A stretch of DNA of 64,000 bases from Atopsyche davidsoni (Eukaryota; Arthropoda; Insecta; Trichoptera; Hydrobiosidae): assembly GCA_022113835.1 (NCBI GenBank), contig JAILWY010000006.1, positions 3,658,001 to 3,722,000 on the forward strand. The letters are read 5' to 3'. Made by a program: the position numbers and the translations under genes. A model generated the notes under the pieces. It saw only the letters and a program-made list of their open reading frames with translations. It searched no databases and was not told the DNA's origin. Below are positions 49,974 through 63,314 of this stretch, one piece after another; within the stretch, counting starts at the first letter, position 1, and the number at the start of each line of letters is the position of its first letter.

Positions 49974-50619
49974 TATAAAAGTATTTTTTTGTCCTGCTTT
50001 GATTATACTCGCATAATTACAACTGATAAGAGATAACGACTTGCAGAACGAGATTGTCTTAAGTAAATAACGAAGTCACTTACGTACCTATTAGTAGTCA
50101 TACTGATTATGATAAAAATTTAGCAGATTACTATGTAGTATCTGAGAAAGTTAGCTGTATAAATAAAAACCAGCAGATTGATGTTTACTGTATTACCATT
50201 AACAATATAATTTATCTGGTTAAAAGCAATGTATTTTGTTCGTAGATTATTGTTGAACTGTAGGAAGAGCTAAATTTACTTAAATTTCAGATCGTTGAAA
50301 ACAGAAAAGTTTGACAGTGAAGTTTTATAAATATGTATACGATTTTTTTTTCTGTAAATACGATAGTATTGAAAATAAAATGTGGGCAAAGTGATCGCGG
50401 TTTTTTGACATTACACTTCTAAACTAGTCATTGAATTCACACAAAAAATCTCACATGTTGATTTGGTATATTTTAGTTAAATTAGATAATTTTATTAACC
50501 TCATTGGATAACCCATTAATTTACATGTAATAGAACAGTGGGCGTACTATTACAATAAATGAGGGGTGTAGTAACCTCATTAATTACAAATAACAAAAAG
50601 CCATAAGTCATTAGGTACA
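49970..50619. other. AT-rich non-coding stretch
   Basis: No feature recognised. Confidence 0.5.
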
Positions 50620-51025
50620 GCCACCAGCCCGCGCGGAGTGCGCCAGTTTTATCCAGGTTAATGAGTTCTTGTTGCATACTGAATCTAGTATCACAGGTAA
50701 GTTTCAAGTATTCCACGGACACGCGGCTCCAGCAGATGACTCGGAGGACACTTGGGTTCAATTTGCATTGCATGAATTTTTCCGCGCGAGCGTAGTCGTT
50801 GTCGAATGATTATTTTATGCGAAAACTCGCCAAGCGTAGTCAGTCGGTCGCTGAGGCAATTTGTCATGATTTTGTAGCGCGCGTTCGCACCAAGTTGTCA
50901 TTGAATTGCTCGGGGAAGGCATTTGAGCGGATGACTATCGAATGTACTCAGAGTTGTCGAACATGTACAAGGATTGCGGGTTTAATTAGATATTATTCTA
51001 TTTGGAGCATAGTAAACAGGCGGTG
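50620..51025. promoter_or_regulatory. GC-richer segment, candidate regulatory element or exon
   Basis: Contains a 75-codon plus-strand frame (50799-51026) of mixed composition with four Cys in its second half. There is no known domain and no convincing splice sites. CpG-containing blocks lie at 50625-50745 and 50780-50900. I favour a non-coding element, weakly. Confidence 0.2.
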
Positions 51026-51509
51026 AATATTTTGCCTGGAATATATTATAAATATATGAAGACCTAATTGTGCAATGGGTTTAATATTTATTTATCTCCT
51101 TCATTCAATTACGACATGGTTAATGACCGTATCAGACATAACTTGTGAAACTTTATGTATTCGATACACCTTAATAATCTTAATAATTCATTTAAAATTC
51201 ATAAATTGATCATTATATATTTTTTTGTATTCAACATTATTTCACAAGAAATACTAGATGTACTCAATAAATGTACCCTAGTGTATTTCATTAGTTTGTA
51301 TTTTTAATTTAGAGAGTTTTCAATGGTCAATAAGCTACTAGGTGATTAGGGTATTGGAACACAAATTAGACGTACTTTCAATAAATTATAGAATCTATTA
51401 TTTAAATTTATTGTAATACAATTTTTAATACCTTTTTGAATTGAAAAACGTTTAACGTAAGCTGCTTAGCATAATAAGAAAACAAGAAAAATAAACAAAA
51501 TCCACTTAC
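51026..51509. other. AT-rich non-coding stretch
   Basis: No feature recognised. Confidence 0.5.
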
Positions 51510-51910
51510 AGCGCAGAGCTCGCTCGCGAGGATCGAGTCCCACGTAGAACAGCTTCTCGTTTATAAATGTCCCGGGGATCCTTGAGAGGCTCTATTCTGA
51601 TTTATCTTCTCCGAGTCCTGCCGATCAGCAACATGCAAATGGGCCTGGCCCACGACGAGCGCAATAAAAACACAGGCCTGTCCGTCTCGCCTCACTTGGC
51701 GGTCGCGTAGCAACCGGGGACACTCGCGGGCTCTTCGGAGGCATGCGGGAGCGCGCGGCGGAGCCTTGCCCGGAAGCGCTCCGGGGGCATTCGAATCTAG
51801 GCAATCAAAACCCAGCTGATCCCTGGACGCACCGACTCGGGGTCATTGCCGCTGGATGCGCGGGAGGCGTCGCCGGTCTCACACGTGCTCCATGCACTCG
51901 CAAATAAATA
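51510..51910. promoter_or_regulatory. GC-rich island with octamer and palindrome
   Basis: About 400 bp, the longest GC-rich block here, and without a long open frame. It holds ATGCAAAT, a perfect POU octamer, at 51633-51640, overlapped by the palindrome TGGGCCTGGCCCA (51640-51652) and followed by GCAATAAAAA, a caudal/AbdB-type core. The lack of coding frame and clustered binding-site consensus favour an enhancer. Confidence 0.35.
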
Positions 51911-54049
51911 TCCCGTGACAAATGTTTGTATCGAGATGTTATTATTGCAAACTGTAAATAAAATTATTTTATTGAGTTAAAATGAATTTTTTTACATCAT
52001 TTGAGCATTCTGTGCTCGTGTATGTACCGTATTAACCTAATTGAATATGTTGATCTCATTTTTTTATGTATCGTATTACTTAATTTTTTTTTAAATTATG
52101 TATACATGAATATCATATTCAGTGTGCGCATTAGATATTCTAATAAACATGATCTTATGAATGGGAACAAAAAATATGACAGAACCAAAGACATAATACA
52201 TAAATTATTTAAATTCCACTCAAGTATTTTGAATGTATCAAGGACATTAAATAAAAGATCATTGGTTATTTAGCAATATATGATGTTAAATTGAAGCTTC
52301 TACTGAAAAAATCTAATACTAAAATAGTTTTGCGTAACACAAACAATAGTATGTATAATTTTAAGGCGATGATCATTTAATGATTTATATCTTTAGCTTT
52401 TATGTTTCAAAACCTAATGCCTTTTTAAAGGGCCGTTTAATATATCGTGAAGTATAACACGGGTTGTATATTACATTATATATTTTTGTTTTTATATGAA
52501 GGAGTGTCCCACCTACTGTGTCCGTTCGTAGCTTTGGGTCACTGGGGTATCACGTTTGCGGGGGAAGCCACGGGGGTTCCCTTTTTTTGCTACGAAAATC
52601 ATAAATATTTCTGAACGAGAGTTTTGTAAGGGATGCGCTACTAAAATTAAATTCCACGAAGAACAACCGGCATTGACAGGGCGTGAAACATGTCAGCAAT
52701 AAAAATAACTTTCAACCATAAAGCAGAATGACAATTCAGTTCGACTTGCATCAATGTGGTATTAGGGATTTGACTGTGACTGATAAAATCCGTTACTCAA
52801 ATGAAAAAAAATATTTTTGGTCTTGAGGTCATTTAAGGCCAACTGGACGTGTACAATAAATATTTTTTCTGTATAAGGTTCAAAAAGTGTCATGTTTTCG
52901 GGAATATTTAATTTTCTATTCGAATTCTTTTACTGACTTTACGTCAAAAATAACCCTACGATAAACAATTTAAATCAAACAAGCACATTAAATTAAAATA
53001 TACAACTTAATATTTAACATTTATAAAACACGTTAGAACAATAAACCAGAATTCACCCTATTTATCGGCAAAATTTTACTGTACAGTAAATAGTATAGCT
53101 ACAATTCGTCTGATAGTATTCTCTGAATGATTCTAATTCTACAATAGAAACAAAAATAAACTGACGATAAGAGATAATGACCGGGAGCTAACAACTTACT
53201 GTCTAGCAGGGTGAAAGGTCAGAGATAAATTCTTTCCAATAATAAAAGTGTCTAGTATGCCGTCTTATGAAGTAAACAAACTTATAGCCATATCTTACTA
53301 TTAAGGTTTTAATTTGAAATTGATTTTATCAAAGAAATAAGTCATAAAAAACGAGATTAAAGATCGAGTATGCATTATTTGCTTAGGTAAATCATACTAT
53401 CTATCAATCAATCAATAAGAAGGAACAAGCGATGTTCAGTCGCGTAATTAGTCAATTTAACAATAGATGCAATTTATAAATAATATTTTATTGCCTTTCT
53501 GCACTAAAAATATATCGTTTTTTAATGCACCGTTAAGCAGAGAAGGAATAATGAATCATTCAAAAAAACAGTCACAGTTTAGACATTCTCATGAATTTAA
53601 ACGATGTCTCTTTTTAAGTTATTTATGGGTGTTTAATTGAATTACTCTATAATTAAATAAGTCTCCACTGCGCCTGCACGGTATACGGACAGCCAGTGAT
53701 GTCATGTTGCAAGAGCACTACTGCCGAATACTATCGGAATAATTGCTATGAATCATCACGCCGTGTATGCGTTATTCATTAATTCGCACTAAACCACGCT
53801 TGTTTTGATATTAGTTGGATTAGATCATTTACCAACGGACAGAGAATACAACAAATTTATCACAGGTGTCAGAAACATAATATTCTCACATATCCAACGA
53901 TTTGTCAACACTAGAAATGACATCTACAATGATTGGCCAAACCGACAAACAGATATTCGATTCTTCATAATTACTAAGTAAGCTGAAACAATGTAAATTG
54001 GGTACGTACATAGCACACGCAGTCCAAACAAAACAATGGCAAACACACA
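51911..54049. other. AT-rich non-coding stretch
   Basis: A GC-richer patch at about 52500-52590 includes GCGGGGGAAGCCACGGGGG. No gene supported. Confidence 0.45.
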
Positions 54050-54440
54050 GTTCAAGAATTTATCTAGCACGCTCGGTACTCGCATCAATTGCAAGCAGTC
54101 GATTGTTCAGCGACTAGTGGGTGCAATACAATGCAATTGCAGCCGAGAGCGCCAACACTCGATAATAACCTCACTGCGAAATGCGAGGATCGATACGAGC
54201 GCGCGTACTGCAGATCGATTTTGAATTCGTTTCGTCGCGCGCGTCGTGAGCGGTGAGATCCGAAGCAGGCGAGACATGCGCGCGCGCAGGCTTGCCGGCC
54301 GACACTGACGGCTGCCGGGCGTGCTGTGAGCCAAGCACGGCCGCCGGGACACGTGGGCACGTGGACACGCGGGGCACGCGGGGCACGCGGGGCACGCGGG
54401 GCACGCGGGGCACGCGGGGCGGGGCGGCCTAGCGCGAGCC
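54050..54440. promoter_or_regulatory. GC-rich, CpG-rich island carrying a minisatellite
   Basis: Very CpG-rich at 54190-54430, with several GCGCGC runs, bounded by AT-rich DNA. Three minus-strand frames are open through it (80-146 codons) because the 9-bp repeat has no stop in those registers. This could be a promoter-associated CpG-rich element; no exon is demonstrable. Confidence 0.3.
54366..54419. repeat. 9-bp GC minisatellite, six copies
   Basis: CACGCGGGG is repeated six times without interruption, preceded by degenerate copies (CACGTGGGC, from about 54348) and followed by CGGGGCGG. All six units are identical, so expansion is recent or ongoing. Confidence 0.95.
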
Positions 54441-56391
54441 TCCGACTCCTCGGAACTCCAGATCCACGCACAATATAAGTCCGTTACCCGGCATTGGCAT
54501 TGTAAGGAGATTATGACTAGATTAAAATCACATATAACTTGGAACATGAAAACACGGAAAATGTTAAATTCAAACCTATACTACATTAAAAGTTAGTAGT
54601 GTGTACACTTTCAAAGCCTTCAATAAAAATTATTTTTATATATTATGTGTAAATAAATACATACATAAACAGCGATGAAAAAATAAAAATTAAATTTTCA
54701 CCAACCGCGTTTTGCATTATATGCGAATATATTTTTGTTTTCAGCCCAGTCCAAAACAAAGTTGTTTACAACTCCATATATCAGATAGCGTTTCCGAGCT
54801 TGAGTTGGTTAAGGGCGTTTGCACTAAGGTACCTGCCCATCGGGAAGCAGGTAGAAAAATACTAATGAGATAAGGAGGCAGGGATCAAAAGTAAGCCCGT
54901 GTATATACTTAGGACAACTTATCGCTAAATGGGTTGCGACAAAGTCAGTCTTCGTACCCACCGAGGCTTGCACTCTGGGATGTGTAATACCTGTTGTTTA
55001 TCAAAATTTTGATTAAAAAATATATTACGTTTTTTGGCGGTCGTATCCATGATATAAATACATATTTAAAAATAAAAAAGTATGCGAATGTTGTGAAGAT
55101 ACATATTGCAGTGTACAGGGAACTGAAAAGCGCTCGCTGCTATAACACTGAACTACAGAAGCGCAAATCTTCAAAAGAAAAAAATAGCGAAAGCAGCGCT
55201 GTGTAAAAGGATATTGAGTCAAACCTTCTAAGAATTTTCATGATATTAAGATAAATACATATCAATACTATGCTGTGAAATGGATCCTGATTTAGTATAT
55301 TTGCCATATTAATATGTACATATTCAAAAGGTTACGTCTTTTTTGAAAGGCATCACGAGATCTTATAATTTGCCGTGTTAATTATGTCAATGAGGTTAGA
55401 AATTTTATTTTGGTTATTAAATGTATTTATATATAACCTCTGATAAGTGTAGCTTCTGTTTTGATTTTACGTTATAATTTAATTTGTATTTACTTATTTT
55501 TTTATTCTAAACATCCAAAAAAATACCTACACCGCGAGCATTTTCGGTAAGATTTTTTGATAAAAGCAAAATAAAATACACAATGGGAATACGATTTTTT
55601 TAACAGGGGATCCCCGTGGATACTAAATTCTTGATGCTTCTGTGTATGTTATTAATGATATGACATAAAACAAAATAAAGAACATGCAGAATGTGTGCGA
55701 GTCATGAATGATCATTTTTCACTCATAAGTTCGAAGATTGATGCAGGCGAACCTAATGATTTTGTAGGGTTCGAGGAACCTCCCCCAAAATGTTTGATGT
55801 AAACATTTTAATCTTATTTTCAAAACATCAAGTTTTTTTTATAATGAAAGATCTACGTCAAAATATTTAATGAATACCCTGTAAATTATGTACTATTCAA
55901 TCTTATTTTATATTTTAAATAGCATTAACTTTAGCGCGTTATTTTTTAATATTATTTCATCACTGTGTTTACAAAATGCGTCAAGTAAAAGTTAATGAGT
56001 AAATTATAAAGGTCTTGCGGTTTCTCTGTTGGCGATAATGGCAGTGGTAAAAAAGCGAGATGTCGAATTTAAATGAGAATTTCTAATCTTCTCCATGGTG
56101 TTGAATTATTGATTGATAATTAGTGTTAATCAATTCTATATATATATGCAAGTTTTTAGTTAGTTGCAGTTATAAATAATGACTTTAGCAATGCAATTAG
56201 CCAGAAAGAGTACTGCGATGGAATATTAAAAGACGTTGATACGCAATATATACCACATGAGAGAGTAATCCAAGACGCGTCGCGAGATCGGGCTCATGGG
56301 ACACCTAACACTGTGGCATTGCTCCCAAAAAACTTCATTCTTTGCATATTACTTTGTTTTCTTTTATCTATCTCACACTCTCACACAATCA

Positions 56392-56397
<6 letters not shown>
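54441..56397. other. AT-rich non-coding stretch with one structured patch
   Basis: The patch at about 54790-54990 is GC-richer and contains an inverted repeat TACCTGC/GCAGGTA near 54831-54854. It may be a repeat-derived relic. No gene supported. Confidence 0.4.

Positions 56398-56432
<35 letters not shown>
56398..56432. repeat. CA microsatellite
   Basis: About 17 CA units, preceded by a CT/CA-rich transition. Confidence 0.97.
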
Positions 56433-56436
<4 letters not shown>

Positions 56437-58908
56437 TCTACGTCAGATGCATGAGACATCTTTACTACTTATTTTCAAAATAATCAAGTAGTCCTGGGAT
56501 ATGGAGGTTGAAAGACTTTTGAAAGTTTTGCTCCAAAAAGATTATCCGATGATAGTCCTGAATACTGTCAAGGATCGAGATGAGGAAGTCTGGTCAGTTC
56601 CCTTGCCGGGCAACCCAGAGCGATAGGGTCGGGGGGGAGATCCATGTAGACTCTACATTGTAGAGCGATGGCAATGTTATCAAGATTGAACGACGTCCTT
56701 TTATGTATGTTTATAAAGCAAAACATTTCCGAAATTCCTGTTTTTTTGTGTAAACTACGAGAACTTACTGACTGGCGAATATCAACACAGACGACAGCAA
56801 GGGCAGAAACATACCTGTAACAAAAATAAATCCAAATTTATATATTTAATGATTATAGGTGTTATGACAACTGAATGCTGTCATATTTTAAGAACAACAT
56901 ATATTGGTATTAACAAGAGTAGATTTCAAAAAAACTAATAAGAGGTTTTTTTCGGAACGAGAGTCGTGCGAACAAACTATCGATCGATTGTATAATATTT
57001 TAATTGCTGATTCTAAAAACCAATAATAAAATACGATGAACACATCTAACCATGCAGTCATATTACGTGCAGTTATAATCTTGTTTATTTAATTTATTCG
57101 CCAATGCAATGAATATAAATAAATCTAAAGGTTTATGAGACTACTGACATTATTTATTATGAAATATATTTACATAATGGAGGCTTTAAAATAAATACCT
57201 TTGCAATTAATAATATAATGCAATAGAATCATCATAAAAATCTCATAATAGTATGATGAATTTTTAGTATATTTAATGTAGTTTTGTTTTTAATTAAACT
57301 TATAAGTAACTCATGTATTGGAACGGACTTTTTAGTCAGAAACAGTTGCGGCATTCGGGACGGAGCGGACGCCATCGTCGGTTGCCAGGTATATACAATT
57401 GAACTATGTCGTTTTCTTGTACTGAGTGATTCCAATCTTGTATCAATAAAAAAAGCGCTTATTTCTGATAAAAAATAAACAATAAATAATATTCGTTTAA
57501 AGTTTTCTATCTAATTAACATGCATCAATAGTCACATAAACTATGTGTAAAACAGTTAATATTTTATTTACGTGTATCTATAGCATAAATCTTTTTTTTA
57601 ATAATGGCAGGCTTTACCTTTGAAAAATAATATAATTCACTTATAATGATATTTTTAACTATTAAAAATACATTCACGTGAGCATAAAATTGGCTTGGCC
57701 CGGGGCACATTTTTTTCATTTTTATTGTTTAAAACGAATTAAACAATGCAGAGCGGTGTTGTATTTTTTATGCAAAAACACTTACTTTGAATATTCAATC
57801 TCAAACCATATTATTAAAGCTGTCGATAGTCTGTCTACGCTGTTCTAAATGTATTTTTAATTATTTTTCAGTCAAATATCAAATCCATACTTAGCACAAA
57901 AAAGGCTCTATAGGGTTTTTATTAATAAAATAGATCTTACATAACTTATCTCTTTAAATAAGGATCGTATTATTAATTTAAATGAGTATACGTAAGATGA
58001 ATTTAATGTACTTTCAACTTAGTTAAAAAGTTATATTGATTAGTTACTAGGAATTATAATTTGCTTAACATTCTATAATTAATTAAACTTTCAGTGATTC
58101 GTCTCGTAATTATTGGAAAAGTGTATTATTAATTAACCTGCGTTAGTATTTACAACAAGTAATGTAATAAGTTGTTTTTTTTAAATATAAAATTATGTTT
58201 TTATTTATCATTCATAAAATAAATACTACTTAAATGACTCAATTATTAGTAGACTTTTACAATTAGAAAAAATTAGGAGTAAAGCTATTTCTTTTTGCAT
58301 CAATATATATTAACCAAACCCGAGCTTCCGATACATAATATATGAATCGGTATTATGTATTAAACCTGTGAATAATAGAGGATGGATGCTTAACACTCAA
58401 TTTGATGGATACAATTTGATATAGGCAAACTCTTCAAGTGAGCGATGTCTACGAGGGAAAATATTATATCACTCAATAGAAATCTATTTTTCAGCGAAGA
58501 TACGTTAACAAGTCGACCGACACTTAAGCTGCCAGGAAGGTGATTATTGCTGACCTATGTAGAATATGGAGGATTATGAAGTCGATAACTGTCCAAGAGT
58601 GCGGTTCCTTCCTCCGATATAAGATCACCAACTACTTTTTTGAATAAGAACTGTTGCATTATACATTCAAGGTTCAATCAACCAAATGAAAAAAGTTTAT
58701 AACTTCAGAAAGAGTACGCTTAAGGTTTAAAAGTATATAAGTAGGATTTACTATATAATAGCGATAAGTGTACGCTCAAAACTTGTAGGTACTTGTATTT
58801 GGTCTATTTAATTATTGCTCGGCGTTGTCTTTTTAAAGTAACATTATCAGACGCATTTAAATTAGTTCACATTGTAATCGACAATTTAAAACGAAACGCA
58901 TTTTCCGG
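56433..58908. other. AT-rich non-coding stretch
   Basis: Small GC-richer patches at about 56580-56650 and 57350-57390. No gene or element boundary found. Confidence 0.5.
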
Positions 58909-59000
58909 ATAGCTCAGTGGTGAGTATTGTGATCGTATATTTAGAACGTCAATTTTAACATGCTCGGTAGCGTAGTGAACAAAACTGTAGGTTTTGATCC
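58909..59000 (+). repeat. SINE-like fragment with Pol III box motifs
   Basis: A-box TAGCTCAGTGG at 58910-58920, an A-box-like TAGCGTAGTGA at about 58968-58978, and a degenerate B box, GGTTTTGATCC, at 58990-59000. The 80-bp gap between the first A box and the B box is longer than in a tRNA, so this is probably a decayed tRNA-derived SINE rather than a tRNA gene. Confidence 0.35.
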
Positions 59001-59216
59001 GAAAATCAAGATATTGCGACAGTGTTGGGTATATTTTAATTCATTTCACAGAACTGCATGTTCAAATTTAAAGTTCATTGCATGTCAACTATATTTACAA
59101 AATATCGAATTCTTCACGCCCCTCACTTTACTGCTATTTATTTTTACCCATATTCCAGGTTGAGGTTAGGTTATAATTATTCACACGTGTTGTTACTAAA
59201 CTGTTGTTCATATTTA

Positions 59217-59440
59217 ATAATAGAAAATGAAAGCCGCACGGGTGGTAAGCCTGACAGGGGGCTCGAGATTGTTTTGGGCGTGTGAACCAAGTCGTAATAC
59301 TTTCCAAGTCGAGTTTCTGGAGCCGGAGTGCCTTCAGAGAGGAGTTCATCAAACGTCAGCTCCAACCGCAGTCCGCAATGGCTGAAAATCCTCCTCTCGT
59401 GAACTTAGCCGAGACACGAACCTCGGCATTCGCCGCAAAT
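59217..59440 (-). other. GC-richer segment with coding-like minus-strand remnants
   Basis: On the minus strand, 59177-59365 is open for 62 codons and begins with an acidic, Leu-rich segment followed by a Pro-rich one. A different register just upstream (about 59355-59420) is also open and looks protein-like. Such a pattern would fit a frameshifted gene or LINE fragment. I do not recognise the family, and no splice junction is evident. Confidence 0.25.
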
Positions 59441-61329
59441 GAAGCGGTTTAGGTATAAATGCTGAGGTATTCGTAAACAATGTAAGTCGATACTCGCAAA
59501 CGAGTAATAACGATTGTTATTGAATGTTTTCCCGTGAGTGTGTGGCCGCTCTCTAAGTAAGGAATGCCTGAGCTGTGAGAATCGAAGTGAGATTTAGATA
59601 CGCACAATGGATATTTATTATATGATTAAACAAATGCAAGCTTGTACCACCAAAGTACACAAAACAACAACAAAAAATAACACTCTAACAATTAAAATCA
59701 ATCAATGACAGAACGCAAGTAGCTGATACCACTTTAATGTGTATTTAAATTAAAAGCTGTTGTAACTAAATATTATTAAATAGAAAAAGTAATTCTTGTC
59801 CAATCTAAGGAGACGTAATTTTATGTCGACTTGTCTAAATAAATGACTGGACACTCAATAAACAAGTCTGAGCGAGCACACAAGAGCGGATCAGAAGACT
59901 GGGTGCCAAGTAAATCTCCTGAAGGACTCAATCGATCTTCAACATTTAAATTTTTAAATTTGTCGACGGAGCGCAGACTGGCTGGCTGCTGTAATTTGAT
60001 AGACGTTTGGTTTGGTCATCACCGGAGAATCTTAAACTGTGGCGCCCAAACCCAAGAAAATTCAACATTATAAAAAATATCAAAATAAAACATCTAAGTT
60101 TTTATTTTGTAACTGTCTTCTATAATGTAATATTTGGTCAAGCCGCAGGCGCTTGTTATTAATCTTTATTGTGTCTATCGTGGTTGCTTTGTTGATTATT
60201 TAAGAAAATTACTAGTAATATGTATAGATCACTAAGCAAAGTTTTCAATCTCATATGATTTTATAAATAGCCTTGGTGAAGTTATACGTTTTTAGTGATT
60301 TTATTTATTGCATAAAATAAATTGTATAATTCGATCACAGAGCGAAAGTACATAACACAATACAGAAAAAACAGCGAAATAATTGTGAAATAATATAGTA
60401 AAGTTTGAGAATCGCTTGATGTAAAATCGATTTACTTTCATTGGACAAATATTGGCCGGTGAGAAAGGATATAATAATGCGATCGTAAAGTGCACTCGAC
60501 ATGATAAGGGCGGCAGTCGAGCCGCTCGCGAGTACTCAAGCCCGAGTAGGCGGGTATATTTGATTTAGAGTTTGCAATTTGTCAATGCTGCTCTTTGTGC
60601 AGTTTAAAGCGATCCATAAATAAAAATAAGCACCGAGATTCTGCCACTACATCAATTTGAAACAAGTCGATTCAAATTGAAATTCCACTAGTAAAGGATT
60701 AAAATCAACTTCATATTATATTTTTTTTACCCATCTATGTAGTACATGAAACGCCATTGAATATATTAATCGAAATACGCATTTGAATGCTTAAATTGGA
60801 CTATTTAATTTTAATACAATGGACGATGAAACCCAATTTTTGTTTTTTTTTTTTTAATTAATATTTAGTATCATAACGATGATAAATGGTCTGTAAATTT
60901 TAATTTGTATTTTTCTTTATACTGTAATATAGTTTTTTAGTAGATGATTAATAAGAATAGCTGCATCCTTCTTCATTATCATCATCACATACATAGTCAA
61001 AACTCAAAAATAATAACTTGTTTAGAAAGGAGTTTGATGTCTATTTTATCTGACGAAACTTAATATCAACAGCAGATTAGAAATTAAGAAATGCTCAGTT
61101 AACTTTCAAACATACAACTTTTTGTATTAGCAATATGAAAAAAAAAATTGTATGATAATAGATAATAGAAAATGTACATAAATATAGATAATTAATACAC
61201 GTTCCACAAATAACACTGATGTTTCCTTTATGTAATATCTTTGTGTTTTTTTTTTTTTTTGTACAAACCGTCACAAAAACCATTTGTTTACTGTATGAGA
61301 GAGAGTAATAATCACAAAGTCTGCTTGTG
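59441..61329. other. AT-rich non-coding stretch
   Basis: A short CpG-rich patch occurs at about 60500-60560. Nothing else recognised. Confidence 0.5.
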
Positions 61330-61560
61330 TCGGTCCCTAAGTAAACTGGTGCATTAGCAACCCCTACTGGAGGTCGAAAATACCAGTGGGGGGTGCAATC
61401 GTATTACAGACCTCATGAAGCCACCCCGTTGCCTCCGTTTCGGAAATTGTTGTTATGGAAATGGGGAGTCGATTATCTACCAAGAGCCTAAAGTGGCAGT
61501 CTGGGAAACCTAACAGATTAAGCACGATCTGCGGTAATCTAACGAAGGAACCACTGCTTT
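61330..61560. other. GC-richer segment, possible repeat relic
   Basis: Contains an imperfect inverted repeat, CCCCTACTGG / CCAGTGGGGG, at about 61361-61397, and has composition unlike the flanks. No coding frame. May be a decayed transposon fragment; family not recognised. Confidence 0.25.
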
Positions 61561-62666
61561 GAAATTATTTCTCGATAAAATCAAAATTAAAACGTTTGTG
61601 TAATTAATTTACAAACATCATTAATTCAAAGACCCATTAATACATAGAATAAAAAATGATGTAAGATTTTGGCACCTGAAAAGTTCAAAGGTTCTTAGAA
61701 AACATTTACTATATATAATTCTAAATTAAACATATATATTATATAAAGCAGATTCAACATAGTTAAATTAATTTACATCTCAGAGATTGGTTATTGCTTA
61801 GCTAAATTTAATAATATATAAAGCATCCTTATTTACAAATAACATAGTATGTTTTCAAATCAGAAATAGGTATTAGAACGATGTTTATATTTAAAAAAAA
61901 TATCATAAAATGTAACTTTTCTTTATTCCAAACAATTAAAAGTTGTTATGTTTGTCTAAGAATTTATAACAGGTCGTGATTAATTTTTTACAAGTTTTTA
62001 TTCAAATATTTTTCATATCTAACATAATAAATGTTTGTACCAAGCTGATGGCTATTGCGTGGATACCGAAATATAATTTAATAAGGTTGTTATTGTATTT
62101 GTTTAGGTTGTGAGAATATGGCGTCGCATGGCACTCAGTGCTGAGGAATACGAAGAACCCTGGCTCTGACATTCTCAGTTCGTGTTTATGGGTTAATTCC
62201 GAGTGCCGAAGTTTTACTACTTCGGCCCATAATGTCTATTACTGTTAATGCATATTTTGTCATTAAAGTTAGTAGAGCTTTTGGGCTCAATTTGGCTTGA
62301 AGATAAAGCGGAGACTTGTTCATGTTTGTGAGTAGTTCGCCATGTATAGAGGGGATACACCATTCTATTAGCCGTACTGTGTTCACCTATTTATTACTAA
62401 CTAAAATGTGATAAATTAAGAGCTATAAAATACGAAAATTATTTGTTTATTAGTATCAATTTAAATCGTAAATAATTATTTGAATATTTAAACTATCCAA
62501 TTATTGAACATAATTTAAAAAAAGCGTATAATATATTATTGTAGTTCTCTTCATACATTCTTCGTTTTTGGGAATACGTGGTATTATTGTCAAAGTTATA
62601 GAATATATAATCCTTTGCAAATTTTATTATATTTAAAATACATACTTTTATAATTTAATTTATTAA
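61561..62666. other. AT-rich non-coding stretch
   Basis: A minus-strand 66-codon frame at 62186-62386 has fairly ordinary protein composition but no domain. A CCGAAGT/ACTTCGG hairpin sits within it near 62206-62226. Confidence 0.4.
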
Positions 62667-63314
62667 CCCTTTGCGCTCGAGACCGTTTCCGCGCGGACTA
62701 ATCAGCAACTCGAAGCGTTTCGTATCACTTTCGGTGAATTTTTTACCTCTAACTTAAAATGTTCACACACACAAATTGACACATAATTTTTTTAATTTTA
62801 ATATTTAATGTATATTTACATCTTTACGAAGATAGGTTCGTAAACATAAGTCTTTGTAATTTTGCTTTGTATGATATTTCATGTAACAATTGCCGAGATG
62901 CATGCCCGGCTTTTCGGGACAAGTATCACAAAAGTATGTCGTTTGATGTCTTTTGCCGGGTTTATTTTTTTGAGAACAGACTTTGTAATCCTTCCTAACT
63001 CCTGTTAGAATGTTATGCAGCCTTCCACTTAGGCGGATTTTCGGAATCGCAGGTTGAAGTGAAGCTCTAGCACGTGTCTGACGAAAATCTCCAGTCAATT
63101 GCCGAACTAAGGTTTTCATATACCGCAAGTGATTAAGCGGCTGTTCTCCTCTCAGCTGTTTAGTTAGAAACACATTATCATAATATTATTATATATTATA
63201 AAGCAAACAAAATAATGGTACGATAAGTGAATGGAAAGGTTATTGATATTGTGAGGGAGAAAAAAGTCTATTCTTCAGTGCAATATAAGTTTAAGCAAAT
63301 AAGGACCCTCAAAT
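62663..63314 (-). mobile_element. piggyBac-like element, copy 2, truncated by a LINE
   Basis: TTAA at 62663-62666 precedes CCCTTTGCGCTCGAGACCG, the same right end as the complete copy. The 648 bp from 62667 to 63314 correspond, inverted, to 39920-40567 with identical length and only about half a dozen substitutions. At 63314 homology stops in the middle of the element and LINE sequence starts, so the left 381 bp (39539-39919 equivalent), including the left terminal repeat, is missing from this side. Confidence 0.92.
62805..63173 (-). pseudogene. piggyBac-like transposase, C-terminal remnant, copy 2
   Basis: Same 122-residue remnant as in the complete element, with three replacements that I can see: Phe for Tyr at residue 2, Leu for Ile in the HNI(I/L)TG segment, and Asp for Asn in the VRK(N/D)YK segment. 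The cysteine-rich zinc domain is fully conserved. The catalytic core is absent as in copy 1, so the deletion predates the spread of both copies. No ATG start. Confidence 0.88.

Noticed and set aside
54085..54547. Long minus-strand frames with Ala-Pro-Arg or Cys-Pro-Ala repeats
   Set aside because: The repeats are the 9-bp minisatellite read in three registers; all three are open at once, so none is evidence of coding.
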